Assembly (NCBI RefSeq): GCF_947503465.1
Contig: NZ_CANNDN010000001.1
Location: 1,178,001 to 1,242,000 of the forward strand
Direction: 5' to 3'
Source of the DNA: an uncultured Tateyamaria sp.
Lineage (GTDB): Bacteria; Pseudomonadota; Alphaproteobacteria; Rhodobacterales; Rhodobacteraceae
Length of the DNA stretch: 64,000 nucleotides
Positions 36,738-46,295 of this stretch are shown here, piece after piece. Below the pieces are notes generated by a model. It did no database searches, was not told where the DNA came from, and saw nothing but the letters and a program-made list of their open reading frames with translations. The translations under genes were made by a program, and so were the position numbers. Position 1 is the first letter of the stretch; each line of letters begins with the position of its first letter.

Positions 36738-37985
36738 TCAATGCGATAAAAGTGCGGCGAAAAAGGCATCCTTGCCGCCATCCAGTTCCACGCTCCAATC
36801 ATCATCCAGTCCGACGAAGGGGGCAGCGATCAACTCGTCATCATACCAGACCGCGGGCGATGCCGCCAAGGCGGCGCGCGGCAGGCCGATGTCGCGCCAG
36901 CCGTCTATATTGGCCAGCGCCTCGTATCCCAGCGCCCGCACTTCCAGTTCCGGGTCGTCTTCGGGTCCCGTGATCAACCAGCGGTCATCCCACATGTCGC
37001 CCACTTCGCACACCGTGTCCTTTACCGCGTTGAGTTCACGGTAGACCCAGATCATGCCCCCCTCGACCGACACCTGGCAGCCATCCAGCGTGGCCGTCTG
37101 GCCGGTGCGCACCGCCGAAATGGCCCGGGCCACCGGGTCCTTGCGGGGCGGATAACTGTGTTGCGAGGTCCAGCTGAGCGTGTGCACCATCAGGCGGCGC
37201 GCGACCTCCTGGGGCAGCAATCGGAACTTGGCCAGATCAATGGCGATGACACCATGGATCACCTGCGCCATCTCCTGCGCGGCAAGAAAGGTCTGCCAAT
37301 CCAGTGCCTCGCGGGCGCGGGCCATGTGATCGGTCACTTCGACCAGCTTGTCGACGGTGATGCCCAGCGTGCCCAGAATGGTCAGCGCATCGCGCACGCG
37401 GACCCGCTCGTAATCGCGCGACGCGTTGCTGGGGTCCTCGGCCCAGGTGATCTGGGCCGCGCGCAGGTAGTGGCGCAAGGCAGAGCGTTCGATTTCCAGA
37501 AACGGGCGCACCCAGGTGATGCCGTGATGCACGCGCCGGGGTGCCATGGCGCTCAGCCCGTCCACACCCGACCCGCGCGCCAGGCGCATCAGGAAGGTCT
37601 CGGCCTGATCGTCTGCGGTGTGGCCCAGGGCGATGGTGCCGATCCGGTTGGCATAGCCCCAATCCGCCATCAGCTCGTACCGGGCATCGCGGGCGGCGGC
37701 CTGCAGGTTGCCCTGCCCGTCCCAGCCGGTCCAGTATTCCACGTGATGCGGCAGATCCCAACGGGCGCACAGATCGGTGACCAGCGCCACCTCTCGCTTG
37801 GTCTCCGGCCGCAGGCCGTGATCGATGGTGATGACGTGCAGTTCCACACCGGCACTGCCGCAGTAATGGGCAAGGGCGGCCATCAGGGCCACGGAATCCC
37901 CGCCCCCCGACACGGCCACGCCGACCCGCTCAGGCGGTGTTGCCCCCAGCTGTGCCTCAATCGCCGCAATCAGAGGCGCCAGCAT
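36738..37985 (-). CDS. tilS: tRNA(Ile)-lysidine synthetase
   Basis: A 415-residue PP-loop ATPase that converts C34 of the AUA-reading tRNA-Ile to lysidine. The PP-loop is AVSGGGDSVAL (24-34), followed by the LGHTADDQAETFLMRL motif and PRRVHHGITWVRPFL. The C-terminal third is less conserved, as usual. It begins 3 bases after the cpoB stop. Confidence 0.93.
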   Translation of the reverse strand: MLAPLIAAIEAQLGATPPERVGVAVSGGGDSVALMAALAHYCGSAGVELHVITIDHGLRPETKREVALVTDLCARWDLPHHVEYWTGWDGQGNLQAAARDARYELMADWGYANRIGTIALGHTADDQAETFLMRLARGSGVDGLSAMAPRRVHHGITWVRPFLEIERSALRHYLRAAQITWAEDPSNASRDYERVRVRDALTILGTLGITVDKLVEVTDHMARAREALDWQTFLAAQEMAQVIHGVIAIDLAKFRLLPQEVARRLMVHTLSWTSQHSYPPRKDPVARAISAVRTGQTATLDGCQVSVEGGMIWVYRELNAVKDTVCEVGDMWDDRWLITGPEDDPELEVRALGYEALANIDGWRDIGLPRAALAASPAVWYDDELIAAPFVGLDDDWSVELDGGKDAFFAALLSH

Positions 37986-37988
37986 GGC

Positions 37989-38807
37989 TCAGGAACAGCC
38001 GATGTTCTGCATCGCACCTCGTGCATCGGCAACGGCAGGGGCGGATGGAAAGCGGACCGCGACTTCGGCCAGGGTCACACAGGCCTCCTGCGTCTGGCCC
38101 AACCGACCCAGCGCCGCGCCCAGCTTGTAAAGGGCTTCGGGCGCCAGCGGGCCCTCGGGTGCCAGGGTAAAGGCCGACAGATAGGCGCGCGCCCCTTCGC
38201 GCACATCGCCCAGACCCTCCAACGCATCCCCACGGCGCAAATCGGCCTCTATTGCGAGGGGGCCGCCCGGGTAGGTCTGGTTAAAGGTCGCAAACTGGTC
38301 CGCGGCGGCGCGAAAGTCACCGGCAGCGAGCGCCTCCTGCGCCCGCTCAAAGTCGGCCTGTTCCTGCGTGGCAAGTTGGGGGGCATCCGGGGCGGGTTGC
38401 GCAGGTGCGGGGCCTGCGGCCGGGGCCTCTCCCCCACCCAGGGTGGGCGTGTCGCCCAGGGCCGCAATGTCACAGCCCTCCTCCAATTCGCACAGGCGAA
38501 ACTCCAGATCTCCCACGCGGTTGGTGCCATCCGACACCACGCGGTCAATGCGAAACTGCAATTGCTCGGTCAGGTCGGTCAGACGCCGCAACTCGGCCTC
38601 GATCACGTCGACACGGTCCAGAACGGACCCGCCCGACACCCCACCGCCGACGCCGCCCGTGGTCGACAACTCGCGCTTGAGACGCTGCACATCCGTGTTC
38701 AGCACGATCAGTTCCTGCCGGATATCGGCCAGCGTCTGATCCTGCGCCACAGCAGGTGCCGCCAGCCCCAAGGCCAACGCCGCACCAAGAATAAACCGTT
38801 TCCCCAC
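37989..38807 (-). CDS. cpoB: Cell division coordinator CpoB (YbgF)
   Basis: A 272-residue periplasmic protein. Signal peptide MGKRFILGAALALGLAAPAVAQ, then a coiled coil (about 25-90, with LADIRQELIVLNTDVQRL), a proline/alanine linker and three C-terminal TPR repeats. CpoB links peptidoglycan synthesis with outer-membrane constriction through TolA and PBP1B. It follows pal after 24 bases, the standard tol-pal order. Confidence 0.92.
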   Translation of the reverse strand: MGKRFILGAALALGLAAPAVAQDQTLADIRQELIVLNTDVQRLKRELSTTGGVGGGVSGGSVLDRVDVIEAELRRLTDLTEQLQFRIDRVVSDGTNRVGDLEFRLCELEEGCDIAALGDTPTLGGGEAPAAGPAPAQPAPDAPQLATQEQADFERAQEALAAGDFRAAADQFATFNQTYPGGPLAIEADLRRGDALEGLGDVREGARAYLSAFTLAPEGPLAPEALYKLGAALGRLGQTQEACVTLAEVAVRFPSAPAVADARGAMQNIGCS

Positions 38808-38831
38808 AGACTTGCCCCTTGTCGTCGCGCC

Positions 38832-39353
38832 CTAGCTGGTCAAACCGCCTGCCAGCACCGTAACAGCCCGGCGGTTCTTGGCATAGCAGGCTTCTTCACT
38901 GCACACCTCGATCGGGCGCTCCTTGCCAAAGCTGACCACCTGCAGGCGGCCCGGCTGAACGCCCTGGCTCACCAGGTAGGCGCGGGCGGCATCGGCGCGG
39001 CGGGCGCCCAGGGCCAGGTTGTACTCGCGTGTGCCCTGCTCGTCGGCGTGGCCTTCGATGACGGCGGTATAGTCGGCGTTCTGCAAAAGCCATACGGCCT
39101 GCCCGTCCAGTGTCGCCCGGCCTTCAGCCGTCAGGGTAGACTGGTCCACGGCAAACAGAACCCGGTCGCCCACCGCCTGCTGGAAATACGCGGGCGAGGC
39201 CGGATCAGACGCGCTGCCCGGCACGACGCCACCTGCGCCCGGGGCCAACGCATCTGTGCCACCGGCCCCCGCGCCACCCAGACGGGCGGGGTCGGTACAG
39301 GCCGCAACGCTCAACGCCGCACACAGCATCACAATGGAAGATTTCAGTTTCAT
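38832..39353 (-). CDS. pal: Peptidoglycan-associated lipoprotein Pal
   Basis: A 173-residue lipoprotein with lipobox CAALSVAAC and a Gly/Ala-rich linker. The OmpA-like domain has VLFAVDQSTLTAEGRATLDGQ and EGHADEQGTREYNLALGARR, with the diaminopimelate-binding Asp and Arg residues. Start at 39353 was chosen for the lipoprotein signal. Pal binds TolB and the wall. Confidence 0.96.
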   Translation of the reverse strand: MKLKSSIVMLCAALSVAACTDPARLGGAGAGGTDALAPGAGGVVPGSASDPASPAYFQQAVGDRVLFAVDQSTLTAEGRATLDGQAVWLLQNADYTAVIEGHADEQGTREYNLALGARRADAARAYLVSQGVQPGRLQVVSFGKERPIEVCSEEACYAKNRRAVTVLAGGLTS

Positions 39354-39441
39354 GGCCTCTGCCTCTCTGGTTATCGCGCCGCTCCAGCGGCATCTTGTGG
39401 TCAGACTATCACGTTCCCACACAAGAGGGAATCGCGTCGCT

Positions 39442-40758
39442 TTATCGCTGCAACGGCCCCCAGGACGGGTCCGATCCGCCGTCGGGCGTGCGCACGGGGC
39501 GCAGGTTTCGGCCGGTGATGTCCACGGAATACAATGTGGACCGCCCCGCAGCCCCCTGCGTTTCACGGGCAAACATGATGACACGGCCGTTGGGCGACCA
39601 TGTCGGCCCCTCATCCAGGAACGACGCGGTCAGCAACCGCTCCTCGCTGCCATCGGTGCGCATGACGCCAATATGGAACCGGCCCTTGGACTGCTTGGTA
39701 AAGGCAATCAGATCGCCGCGCGGGCTCCAGACGGGCGTGCCGTATCGGCCCTCGCCAAAGGAAATACGCTTCGCCTCGCCCCCGCCCGCTGGCATGACAT
39801 AAAGCTGCTGGGTGCCGGACCGGTCGCTTTCAAACACGATCTGCGTCCCATCAGGGCTAAAGCTGGGGGCCGTTTCAATGGCCGGGGTCGAGGTCAGGCG
39901 CTGCGATTGCCCGGACGAGATGTTCATGGCCCAGATATCCGTGTTGGCCCCTTGGGTCAGCGAATAAACCACCGTCTGCCCGTTGGGGGCAAAGCGTGGC
40001 GCAAAGCTCATCGTGCCCTGCTGGCTTTCCAGAACCCGGCGCTGCACACTGCCCACGTCCAGCACATAGATGCGGGGGAACCCGGTCTCGTAACTGGTGT
40101 ACAGCACCCGGTCCCCCGTCGCGGAAAAGCGCGGGGCCAGGACAATCGCCTCGGACCCGGTCAGGTACTGCACGTTCGCCCCGTCATAATCCATGATCGC
40201 AAGCCGCTTGCGGCGCTCGGCCTTGGGGCCGGTTTCGCTGACAAAGACCACGCGGCTGTCGAAATACCCCGTCTCGCCGGTGATGCGGGAATAGACGACA
40301 TCGGCCATCTTGTGGGCGATGCGCCGCCAGGCATCCGTCGTGCCCGCCAGTTGCAGACCATCGCCCAATTCCGCGCCTGAAAACACGTCATACAGGCGGA
40401 ATTTCACGTTGATCTGGTTGCCGTTCACGCTGACTGCGCCAGCGACCAGCGCCTGGGCGTTGATGGCCTTCCAGTCGGCATATTGGACAGGGGCAGCAAA
40501 GCTGCCGATCTGACTGATGAAGGCGGATGACGGGATTTCCCGGAACAGGCCCGTGCCCGTCAGGTCGTCGGCCACGACGCGCGCGATGCGCTGGCCCCAG
40601 TCGCCTGCCCCGGCGCCCTCGGCCACAAGGTCGGGAATGGCGACAGGCAAGGGCTCGATGACCCCTTCGGTGATCTCGATCCGCAGGGGGCCGTTCTGTG
40701 CCGCCGCCCATGCAGGCGCCAGACACATCAGGATCAGACAAAGCACTCGAACCATCAT
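39442..40758 (-). CDS. tolB: Tol-Pal system beta-propeller protein TolB
   Basis: A 438-residue periplasmic protein with a signal peptide ([20 protein letters not shown]), an N-terminal alpha/beta domain and a six-bladed propeller whose blades carry repeated motifs such as [20 protein letters not shown]. Two adjacent ATGs fit; the first overlaps the tolA stop by four bases. TolB contacts Pal and TolA during envelope constriction. Confidence 0.96.
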   Translation of the reverse strand: MMVRVLCLILMCLAPAWAAAQNGPLRIEITEGVIEPLPVAIPDLVAEGAGAGDWGQRIARVVADDLTGTGLFREIPSSAFISQIGSFAAPVQYADWKAINAQALVAGAVSVNGNQINVKFRLYDVFSGAELGDGLQLAGTTDAWRRIAHKMADVVYSRITGETGYFDSRVVFVSETGPKAERRKRLAIMDYDGANVQYLTGSEAIVLAPRFSATGDRVLYTSYETGFPRIYVLDVGSVQRRVLESQQGTMSFAPRFAPNGQTVVYSLTQGANTDIWAMNISSGQSQRLTSTPAIETAPSFSPDGTQIVFESDRSGTQQLYVMPAGGGEAKRISFGEGRYGTPVWSPRGDLIAFTKQSKGRFHIGVMRTDGSEERLLTASFLDEGPTWSPNGRVIMFARETQGAAGRSTLYSVDITGRNLRPVRTPDGGSDPSWGPLQR

Positions 40759-41855
40759 TTGATACGCATCCTTTCGGGATTGAACGTCATCTCGATTTCC
40801 TTCCATTGCCCGTACTTTTCGGCGGGCAGGTCATATCCATCGCGCGTGCAGCGAATGATCGCACGGCGCGCCGCCTCAAAGGCCTGCTGCGCCGCCGCCT
40901 GGCTGCCGCCACTGCTCGACGCCAGCCGGATCGACGGGATCACCGGCGTGCCGTCCTGCGCCATGTCCACGGTCACGACGACGGTGGTCTGCAACGCCTC
41001 GGACGACAGCGACCCGACATTCCAGCAATTTGACACAGCCACGCGCAACGCATCCTTTTCTCCGGCCGACAGCGGCGGTCCTTGCGGCACGTTGTCCTCT
41101 GCCCCACCCAACGCCTCGCGCAGCGCATCGTTCACATCATCCGACGTGTCTGCCGGTTCCGCTGTCTGGGTCGGCTGCTCAGGCTCCGGTTCCGGCTCCG
41201 CCGTCTGTACCGGTGGGCTGGGGCGGCGTGCCGGCGGGCGCAGCGACGCCGTGGGCGCGCCACTTGGCTCTTCGGCCTCGGTCACGATCTCGGTTGCCGC
41301 CTCGTCGGGGGCCGTGGCCTCCTGTTCGTCGGCCGGGGTCTCGCCCGTCTCGCTTTCGGTCACGGCGTCCTGCTGCACGTCATCGGGGGCGGCTTCGGGC
41401 GCAGGCGGGGCCACAGGTTCAGGCGCCACGCGTTCGGACGGACGCGGCACCGGGCTTGGCGACACATCAGGGGCGATCACGGCCTGATCCTGCGGCGCGG
41501 GCTGAACCGGCGCTTCGTCCACGATCTCGGGTTCGGGGTCTGGCGCGGGCGGTTCCGGCACCACGTCGGGTTCGGGCGCGGGGGTCGGTTCGGGCGGTGC
41601 CACCTCCACCGCCGCATCCGGCACCGGCGTCTCGACCGGGTCCGGGATCACTTCGGGTTCCACGGGAAGGGCCACATCCGTCGCGGTGTCGGGCGTCGGC
41701 CCGCTGGGCAACAGGGCTTCGAAGGCGTCCGATGAAATCACCGACACTTCCGTCACCTCAAACGGCAACGGTTCGGATTGAAAGCTGCCCCCAAACAGCA
41801 TCCACCCAATCAGGCCCGCATGCCCGATCCCCGATATGACCTGCCCGGTGTTCAA
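40755..41855 (-). CDS. tolA: Cell envelope protein TolA
   Basis: A 366-residue protein: N-terminal membrane anchor (about 6-22), then a long Pro/Glu/Ala/Val-rich region (about 50-255) and a small C-terminal domain containing the conserved CWNVGSL. The middle region is proline-rich rather than the long Ala/Lys helix of E. coli TolA, as is common in alphaproteobacteria. It spans the periplasm and links TolQR to TolB/Pal. It overlaps tolB by four bases and follows tolR closely. Confidence 0.92.
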   Translation of the reverse strand: MNTGQVISGIGHAGLIGWMLFGGSFQSEPLPFEVTEVSVISSDAFEALLPSGPTPDTATDVALPVEPEVIPDPVETPVPDAAVEVAPPEPTPAPEPDVVPEPPAPDPEPEIVDEAPVQPAPQDQAVIAPDVSPSPVPRPSERVAPEPVAPPAPEAAPDDVQQDAVTESETGETPADEQEATAPDEAATEIVTEAEEPSGAPTASLRPPARRPSPPVQTAEPEPEPEQPTQTAEPADTSDDVNDALREALGGAEDNVPQGPPLSAGEKDALRVAVSNCWNVGSLSSEALQTTVVVTVDMAQDGTPVIPSIRLASSSGGSQAAAQQAFEAARRAIIRCTRDGYDLPAEKYGQWKEIEMTFNPERMRIK

Positions 41856-41858
41856 GGA

Positions 41859-42332
41859 TCACCCGTCCTCGCCATCCAGCGTCGGCCCGCCAATGTCGGT
41901 CACAAGGCCAATGTTGGAAAAACCACCTGCATTCAGCGCGCCCATGACCTGCATCACGTCGCTGTAGGGCACGGCACCATCTGCGCGCAAAAACACCTGG
42001 TCGCTCTCGCGCTCGGCGGCAATGGCACGAAGGCGGACAACCAGCTGATCCCGCTCCACCGCGGTGGTCTGGATCTGCACTTCGCCCGTCGCCGTCACAG
42101 TGATGGTCAAAGGCTCTTCCTGCTCGGTCGGCAAGGCATTGGCCGCCGTTTCGGGCAGGTTCACCGGCACGCCCACGGTCAACAGCGGGGCCGCCACCAT
42201 GAAGATGATCAAAAGCACCAGCATCACGTCCACGAAGGGCGTGACGTTGATCTCGGACATGGGCCGGGACCGGCTGCGCCTGCGCCGCCGGGATCCGCTG
42301 CCGCCATCCTTCTGAATGACACCTGCGCCCAT
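41859..42332 (-). CDS. tolR: Biopolymer transport protein TolR (ExbD family)
   Basis: A 157-residue protein with a basic N-terminus (GSRRRRRSRSRPMSEINVTPF), one membrane helix containing the functional Asp region (FVDVMLVLLIIFMVAAP) and a periplasmic domain. It uses the proton motive force with TolQ. It lies 3 bases after tolQ. Confidence 0.95.
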   Translation of the reverse strand: MGAGVIQKDGGSGSRRRRRSRSRPMSEINVTPFVDVMLVLLIIFMVAAPLLTVGVPVNLPETAANALPTEQEEPLTITVTATGEVQIQTTAVERDQLVVRLRAIAAERESDQVFLRADGAVPYSDVMQVMGALNAGGFSNIGLVTDIGGPTLDGEDG

Positions 42333-42335
42333 GGC

Positions 42336-43031
42336 CTAACCGTCCAACTGGCGGCTCAGGATGGTGGCAAACTCGTCCGAGAACGCCTCGTACCCCGCCA
42401 CGATCTGATCACTGTCCGCGCTCAGCTTGTTGTAGAAGATCACCGCAGGGATCGCCGCCAGCAGGCCCAGCCCGGTGGCCAACAACGCCTCCGCAATACC
42501 GGGGGCCACGACCGCCAGGTTCGTGTTCTGCTGCTCCGCAATCTCGATGAACGCGTTCATGATGCCGATGACGGTCCCGAACAGGCCGATAAACGGCGCG
42601 GACGACCCCACGGTGGCCAGCACGGTCAACCCGCCCTGCAACTTGTCGGCCTCCTTGGCGATCGCCACGTCCATGCTGCGATCAATGCGGGACGTGGCCC
42701 CCGCAATCAGGGCCCCATCCTCGCGATGCGACCGCTGCCATTCGATCATCCCGGCGGCAAAGACCTTTTCGGCCGGCCCGCTTGGCTCCGGCCCGATCTG
42801 CTCGAACAGGCCGTCCAGCGGCTCGCCGGACCAGAACGCCCGATCAAAGCGCTCGGCCTCGGCCCGCGCCCGGCGGTAGACGATCAGTTTCTGAATGATG
42901 ATGCCCCACGCCCAGAACGATGCGACGATCAGCATGATCATCACCAGTTTCACCGTAAATGTCGCGCGCAAGAAAAGCCCCCACATCGAGAAATCAACCT
43001 CGTGCGCCAGGGCGAGCGTGTCTGCTTCCAT
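42336..43031 (-). CDS. tolQ: Tol-Pal system proton channel protein TolQ
   Basis: A 231-residue MotA/ExbB/TolQ protein with three membrane helices (about 15-40, 135-160 and 170-200). The family stretch GLFGTVIGIMNAFIEIA and GIAEALLATGLGLLAAIPAVI is intact. It forms the channel that energises TolA. It is 100 bp downstream of ybgC, the gene usually starting this operon. Confidence 0.95.
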   Translation of the reverse strand: MEADTLALAHEVDFSMWGLFLRATFTVKLVMIMLIVASFWAWGIIIQKLIVYRRARAEAERFDRAFWSGEPLDGLFEQIGPEPSGPAEKVFAAGMIEWQRSHREDGALIAGATSRIDRSMDVAIAKEADKLQGGLTVLATVGSSAPFIGLFGTVIGIMNAFIEIAEQQNTNLAVVAPGIAEALLATGLGLLAAIPAVIFYNKLSADSDQIVAGYEAFSDEFATILSRQLDG

Positions 43032-43131
43032 ACTGCCTGCTCTTTTGTTTGGCCGCTTGTTCGGCTCTTGTCTGCGGCAAAGAGTAAGGCAAACCCAAGG
43101 GGAAAGCTATCACTTCGGCGTCAGAACGCCC

Positions 43132-43524
43132 TTATTTGGGGATCGCTGCGCGGATTTCCGCGGGCAACCGCATCGGTTTGCCCTGTGTGGTCATGGTCAC
43201 GGCGACGACATGGGCGCGAAACAGCAGCTGACCGCCCCGCTGCACCTCCTGATCAAAGGTCCAGCGCACGGGGCTTGCGGCTTGATGCGTGGTCACCACT
43301 TCCAACCGGTCGCCCATCCGCGCGGGCGAAATGTAATCAGCCTCGACCCGCGTGACGACAAAGACAATGCCCCGGTTCCGCATCTCAAGCTGATCAAGAC
43401 CCAGGTCTTCCACGATCGTCGACCGCGCGCGTTCGATATAGCGCAGGTAATTGGCGTAATAGACAACGCCCGCCATGTCGGTGTCTTCGTAAAACACGGT
43501 AAGGGGAAACCGATGCGGGATCAT
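43132..43524 (-). CDS. ybgC: Tol-Pal-associated acyl-CoA thioesterase YbgC
   Basis: A 130-residue hotdog thioesterase with the active-site stretch YEDTDMAGVVYYANYLRYIERAR (Asp of the family). It is the first gene of the tol-pal cluster. The start MIPHRFPLTV fits the family length; the frame is open 24 codons further, into the repeat-flanked region. The accessory segment begins just upstream. Confidence 0.93.
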   Translation of the reverse strand: MIPHRFPLTVFYEDTDMAGVVYYANYLRYIERARSTIVEDLGLDQLEMRNRGIVFVVTRVEADYISPARMGDRLEVVTTHQAASPVRWTFDQEVQRGGQLLFRAHVVAVTMTTQGKPMRLPAEIRAAIPK

Positions 43525-43615
43525 GGGCGGCTCGTTCAGGTGAGGTTCCGGGTATTGACCATGAGTATGGGCGGAAGGGCAAGCAGGAGGTGCCAAGCCA
43601 GCCCGTAGCGGGTGC

Positions 43616-43660
43616 TGGATTTAGGGTGCGGTCGGCTTGTTTGCGCGGACTTTGCAGCCG
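43616..43660. repeat. Direct repeat A flanking the accessory segment
   Basis: A 45-base sequence beginning TGGATTTAGGGTGCGGTCGG. A copy of 44 bases in the same orientation is at 48905-48948, differing at two bases and by one missing base. The pair brackets about 5.2 kb of accessory genes. Confidence 0.85.
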
Positions 43661-43675
43661 TTCCTGGCCTTTGCT

Positions 43676-44257
43676 TCAAAGGCCGCCTTCGAGTGTTTCA
43701 AGGAACGCGCATGACCGTCTCAGGACGATTTCGGCGGCATCGGCATCGTAATCCGGCAACGTCCTGTCCATAAAAAGGTGGCCAACGCCGGGGTATCGGT
43801 GCAGCGCACAGGCGGCGTCATTTGCACCCCCCATCCAGTCTTCGAAGAACGCCTCATCATCGAACGGGTCCGGCTGCGCAACGTGGGCCTGAACCGGCAA
43901 ACCGGGTCTTGGGTCGTTCATCCAGGGCGCAATGCCCGAGAAGAGAAGCGCGCCCCGCATCTTCGGGCGTGACCCCCAAAGCGCTCCGACGAGAAATGCG
44001 CCAAAAGACACACCTGCAAGAACCGCAGTTTCAGGCGCGTTGCTCAGCGCTTCGCGGGCGCGCCGGTGAACAAGCTTGTCACCAATCGCATCTCTCAGCG
44101 CAAAGCCGTCTTCATAAGTTTTGGCGATCTCACCTGCAAAAAGGTCCGGCAGGGACACGCCGTGCCCATCCGCCTCAAAGATCGAGGCAATCTCGCGCTC
44201 CGCAGACCTGAGCCCAAGGATGGAATGAAAAAGAACCACATGCGCCAATTCGGTCAC
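43676..44257 (-). CDS. Dienelactone hydrolase-family alpha/beta hydrolase
   Basis: A 193-residue alpha/beta hydrolase. The nucleophile elbow is AGVSFGAFLVG (Ser rather than the Cys of classical dienelactone hydrolases), the acid is in AQPDPFDDEAF and the His in RYPGVGHLFMD. The substrate is unknown. It is directly adjacent to the DUF1801 gene (no gap) and lies at the edge of the repeat-flanked segment. Confidence 0.85.
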   Translation of the reverse strand: MTELAHVVLFHSILGLRSAEREIASIFEADGHGVSLPDLFAGEIAKTYEDGFALRDAIGDKLVHRRAREALSNAPETAVLAGVSFGAFLVGALWGSRPKMRGALLFSGIAPWMNDPRPGLPVQAHVAQPDPFDDEAFFEDWMGGANDAACALHRYPGVGHLFMDRTLPDYDADAAEIVLRRSCAFLETLEGGL

Positions 44258-44671
44258 CTAGATCTTCACACCGGGACAGGTCAGTGCCTGCGCAATCCAG
44301 TTGGCAAGTTGCACTTCATCCAACGCGTCATCCTCATGGATATCCAGATATCGGATGCCCTCCACCTTGGACGCCTTCGGCGGCATGGGGTCCAGCGATG
44401 CGCCGTTCAGAAAGCTGATCTGGACATACTTCTTGTAGCAATACAGTGCGAGGAACCAGCCATCTTCCTTGCCGTAAAACGGCGTATTCCACCGCACCTT
44501 CTTTCTGACATCGGGAAAGGCCTTTGCAACGATCACGTCGATCTGCTTGCCGACGGCGCTTTTCCAGTCGGGCATGGCGGCGATGTAGGCCTGCACGGGG
44601 GCGTCGCCGTCGCCTTTCGGAATGTAAGGGTTCCCGGATGACGAATGTGTTGGCTTGCCGGTCGTGGTCAT
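44258..44671 (-). CDS. DUF1801-domain protein
   Basis: A 137-residue cytoplasmic protein of the DUF1801/YdhG group: IDVIVAKAFPDVRKKVRWNTPFYGKEDGWFLALY is the core region. GGAGGA precedes the start at 44671. Its function is unknown. It is divergent from the ArsR gene, sharing the AT-rich control region. Confidence 0.84.
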   Translation of the reverse strand: MTTTGKPTHSSSGNPYIPKGDGDAPVQAYIAAMPDWKSAVGKQIDVIVAKAFPDVRKKVRWNTPFYGKEDGWFLALYCYKKYVQISFLNGASLDPMPPKASKVEGIRYLDIHEDDALDEVQLANWIAQALTCPGVKI

Positions 44672-44730
44672 TGCATCCTCCTCCATCGGCGTAGGTCCAA
44701 CCATACCGAAGTTCGGGATAAATACCAACA

Positions 44731-44765
44731 TTGCTATATAGCGAAAATATTATATAAATTACGCA
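44731..44765 (+). promoter_or_regulatory. Promoter and operator of the ArsR gene, possibly leaderless
   Basis: TTGCTA (44731-44736), a 16-bp spacer and TATAAA (44753-44758) put the likely transcript start at or within a base or two of the ATG at 44765. No ribosome site precedes that ATG. The 10-bp palindrome GCTATATAGC (44733-44742) overlaps the -35 element and is a candidate operator. Confidence 0.5.
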
Positions 44766-45100
44766 TGCAAAATCTGGACACCGTTTTCCAAGCCCTCTCA
44801 GACCCCACTCGGCGCGCAATCCTGGCGCGCCTGGTTGAGGGAGAAGCCACCGTTGACCAACTCAGCGCGCCGTTCGACATGTCGCAGCCATCGATTTCCA
44901 GGCATCTGAAGGTGCTTGAAAACGCAGGCCTGATCTCAACCCGTATCGACGGAACCGCACGGCCACGGCGCATTGAGGTCGCGCCGTTCAGCGCCATTCG
45001 CGATTGGTTGGAGCAGTATCGAGCCGTCTGGGAGGCCAATTATGCGCGGCTCGACGGTGTGCTTACTGAACTTATGGATCAGGAGGAGAAAAGAGAATGA
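44765..45100 (+). CDS. ArsR-family winged-helix repressor
   Basis: A 111-residue ArsR/SmtB-like regulator: MQNLDTVFQALSDPTRRAIL begins the domain and the recognition helix is MSQPSISRHLKVLENAGLI. No cysteine metal motif (ELCVCDL) is present, so it probably does not sense metals. Such regulators are often paired with an SRPBCC gene, which follows with a 4-base overlap. Confidence 0.92.
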   Translation: MQNLDTVFQALSDPTRRAILARLVEGEATVDQLSAPFDMSQPSISRHLKVLENAGLISTRIDGTARPRRIEVAPFSAIRDWLEQYRAVWEANYARLDGVLTELMDQEEKRE

Positions 45101-45567
45101 AGCCTCTGAAACTGAGCAGCCCAACAGACACGACGATTGAAATCATCCGAAGTTTCGACGCGCCAAGACACCTTGTATGGCGTGCGCATACCGAGCCTGC
45201 GCTTGTGAAGCGCTGGCTGACGGGCCCTGCTGGCCACACGATGCCGGAATGCGACATCGACCTGCGTGTTGGGGGCACCTATCGTTATGTCTGGGAATGG
45301 CCCGAGGGCCGGATGAGTGCGCGCGGCACCTTCCGTGAAATTGAGACCAATCACCGTATTGTTTGCACCGAAGCGTTCGACTTTGCGCCGGACAGCGAAA
45401 CGCTCGTCGAACAAACATTCACAGAACAGGGCGGGCAAACCATCGTCACAATGCTGCTTCGTTACGACAGCACGGCGACACGTGATGCCGTGCTGCAGAC
45501 ACCGATGGAGGAGGGACTTGAGGCGAGCTACGCCAACCTTGATGCGCTGCTGCCCGAGACTGTTTAA
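45097..45567 (+). CDS. SRPBCC (AHSA1-like) protein
   Basis: A 156-residue cytoplasmic helix-grip protein: IIRSFDAPRHLVWRAHTEP at the start and the RWLTGPAGHTMPECDIDLRV strand are typical. ATGA overlap with arsR implies translational coupling. The ligand and partner are unknown. Confidence 0.88.
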   Translation: MKPLKLSSPTDTTIEIIRSFDAPRHLVWRAHTEPALVKRWLTGPAGHTMPECDIDLRVGGTYRYVWEWPEGRMSARGTFREIETNHRIVCTEAFDFAPDSETLVEQTFTEQGGQTIVTMLLRYDSTATRDAVLQTPMEEGLEASYANLDALLPETV

Positions 45568-45576
45568 GGGCGGTCG

Positions 45577-46272
45577 ATGGGCATGACCGCCGCTGATCTC
45601 ATCGCTGCGCTGGAGGATGTCGCAGATCCGGCGAAGATCCAATATGTCGCCAAGATCTTCCGAGGAGAAGATCCTGACACCCGGATCATGGGTGTGCCCA
45701 TGCCAAAGGTCTTTCCTGTCGCAAAGGCATTTGTCGGGTTGCCACTGACGGAGATTGACGCGCTTCTGGATGATCCCCGTTACGAAGTCCGCATGGCGGC
45801 GGTCTCCGTCATGGATTTCCAGGCGCGTAAAAAGCGACTGCCGGATGAAGACCGCAAGGCTCTGTTTGATCTCTACCTGCGCCGACATGACCGGCTGAAC
45901 AATTGGGACTTCGTGGATCGCGCGGCACCCCATGTCATCGGGGAATACCTGCTTGACAAGGACCGCTCGTTGCTCGACCGCCTGGCGCGCTCGGAAAATC
46001 CGCACGAACGGCGCACTGCCCTGGTCAGCACATTTGCGTTCATCCGGCGCGGGGACGTTTCGGATACCTTTCGGATTGCAGAGCTGCTGGCTGAGGACGC
46101 TGACACTTATGTCCAGAAAGCAATCGGTTCGTGGACACGCGAGGCCGGGAAGAAGAGCCCGGACGCCTTGATCGCGTTTCTCAACCGGAACAGACACCGA
46201 TTGCCAAGGCCGACGATCACAGCGGCCACCGAGCATCTTTCAGACAAGCAGAAAGCTGCATTTCGAATGTGA
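45577..46272 (+). CDS. DNA alkylation repair protein (AlkD-like)
   Basis: A 231-residue HEAT-like repeat glycosylase. The family stretches ARKKRLPDEDRKALFDLYL, NNWDFVDRAAPHVIG and YVQKAIGSWTREAGKKSP are present, including the Trp and Asp used to hold the lesion. AlkD removes bulky or positively charged N3/N7-alkyl purines. It follows the SRPBCC gene after 9 bases, so it is probably under ArsR control. A second alkylation repair gene, ogt, is elsewhere in the window. Confidence 0.9.
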   Translation: MGMTAADLIAALEDVADPAKIQYVAKIFRGEDPDTRIMGVPMPKVFPVAKAFVGLPLTEIDALLDDPRYEVRMAAVSVMDFQARKKRLPDEDRKALFDLYLRRHDRLNNWDFVDRAAPHVIGEYLLDKDRSLLDRLARSENPHERRTALVSTFAFIRRGDVSDTFRIAELLAEDADTYVQKAIGSWTREAGKKSPDALIAFLNRNRHRLPRPTITAATEHLSDKQKAAFRM

Positions 46273-46295
46273 AGGAACTGGTGAGGCTCGAAATC

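Noticed and set aside
37158-39518. Plus-strand open frame of 786 codons opposite tilS, cpoB and pal
   Set aside because: The minus strand has the conserved genes with correct motifs; the plus product is repetitive in Gly, Arg and His.
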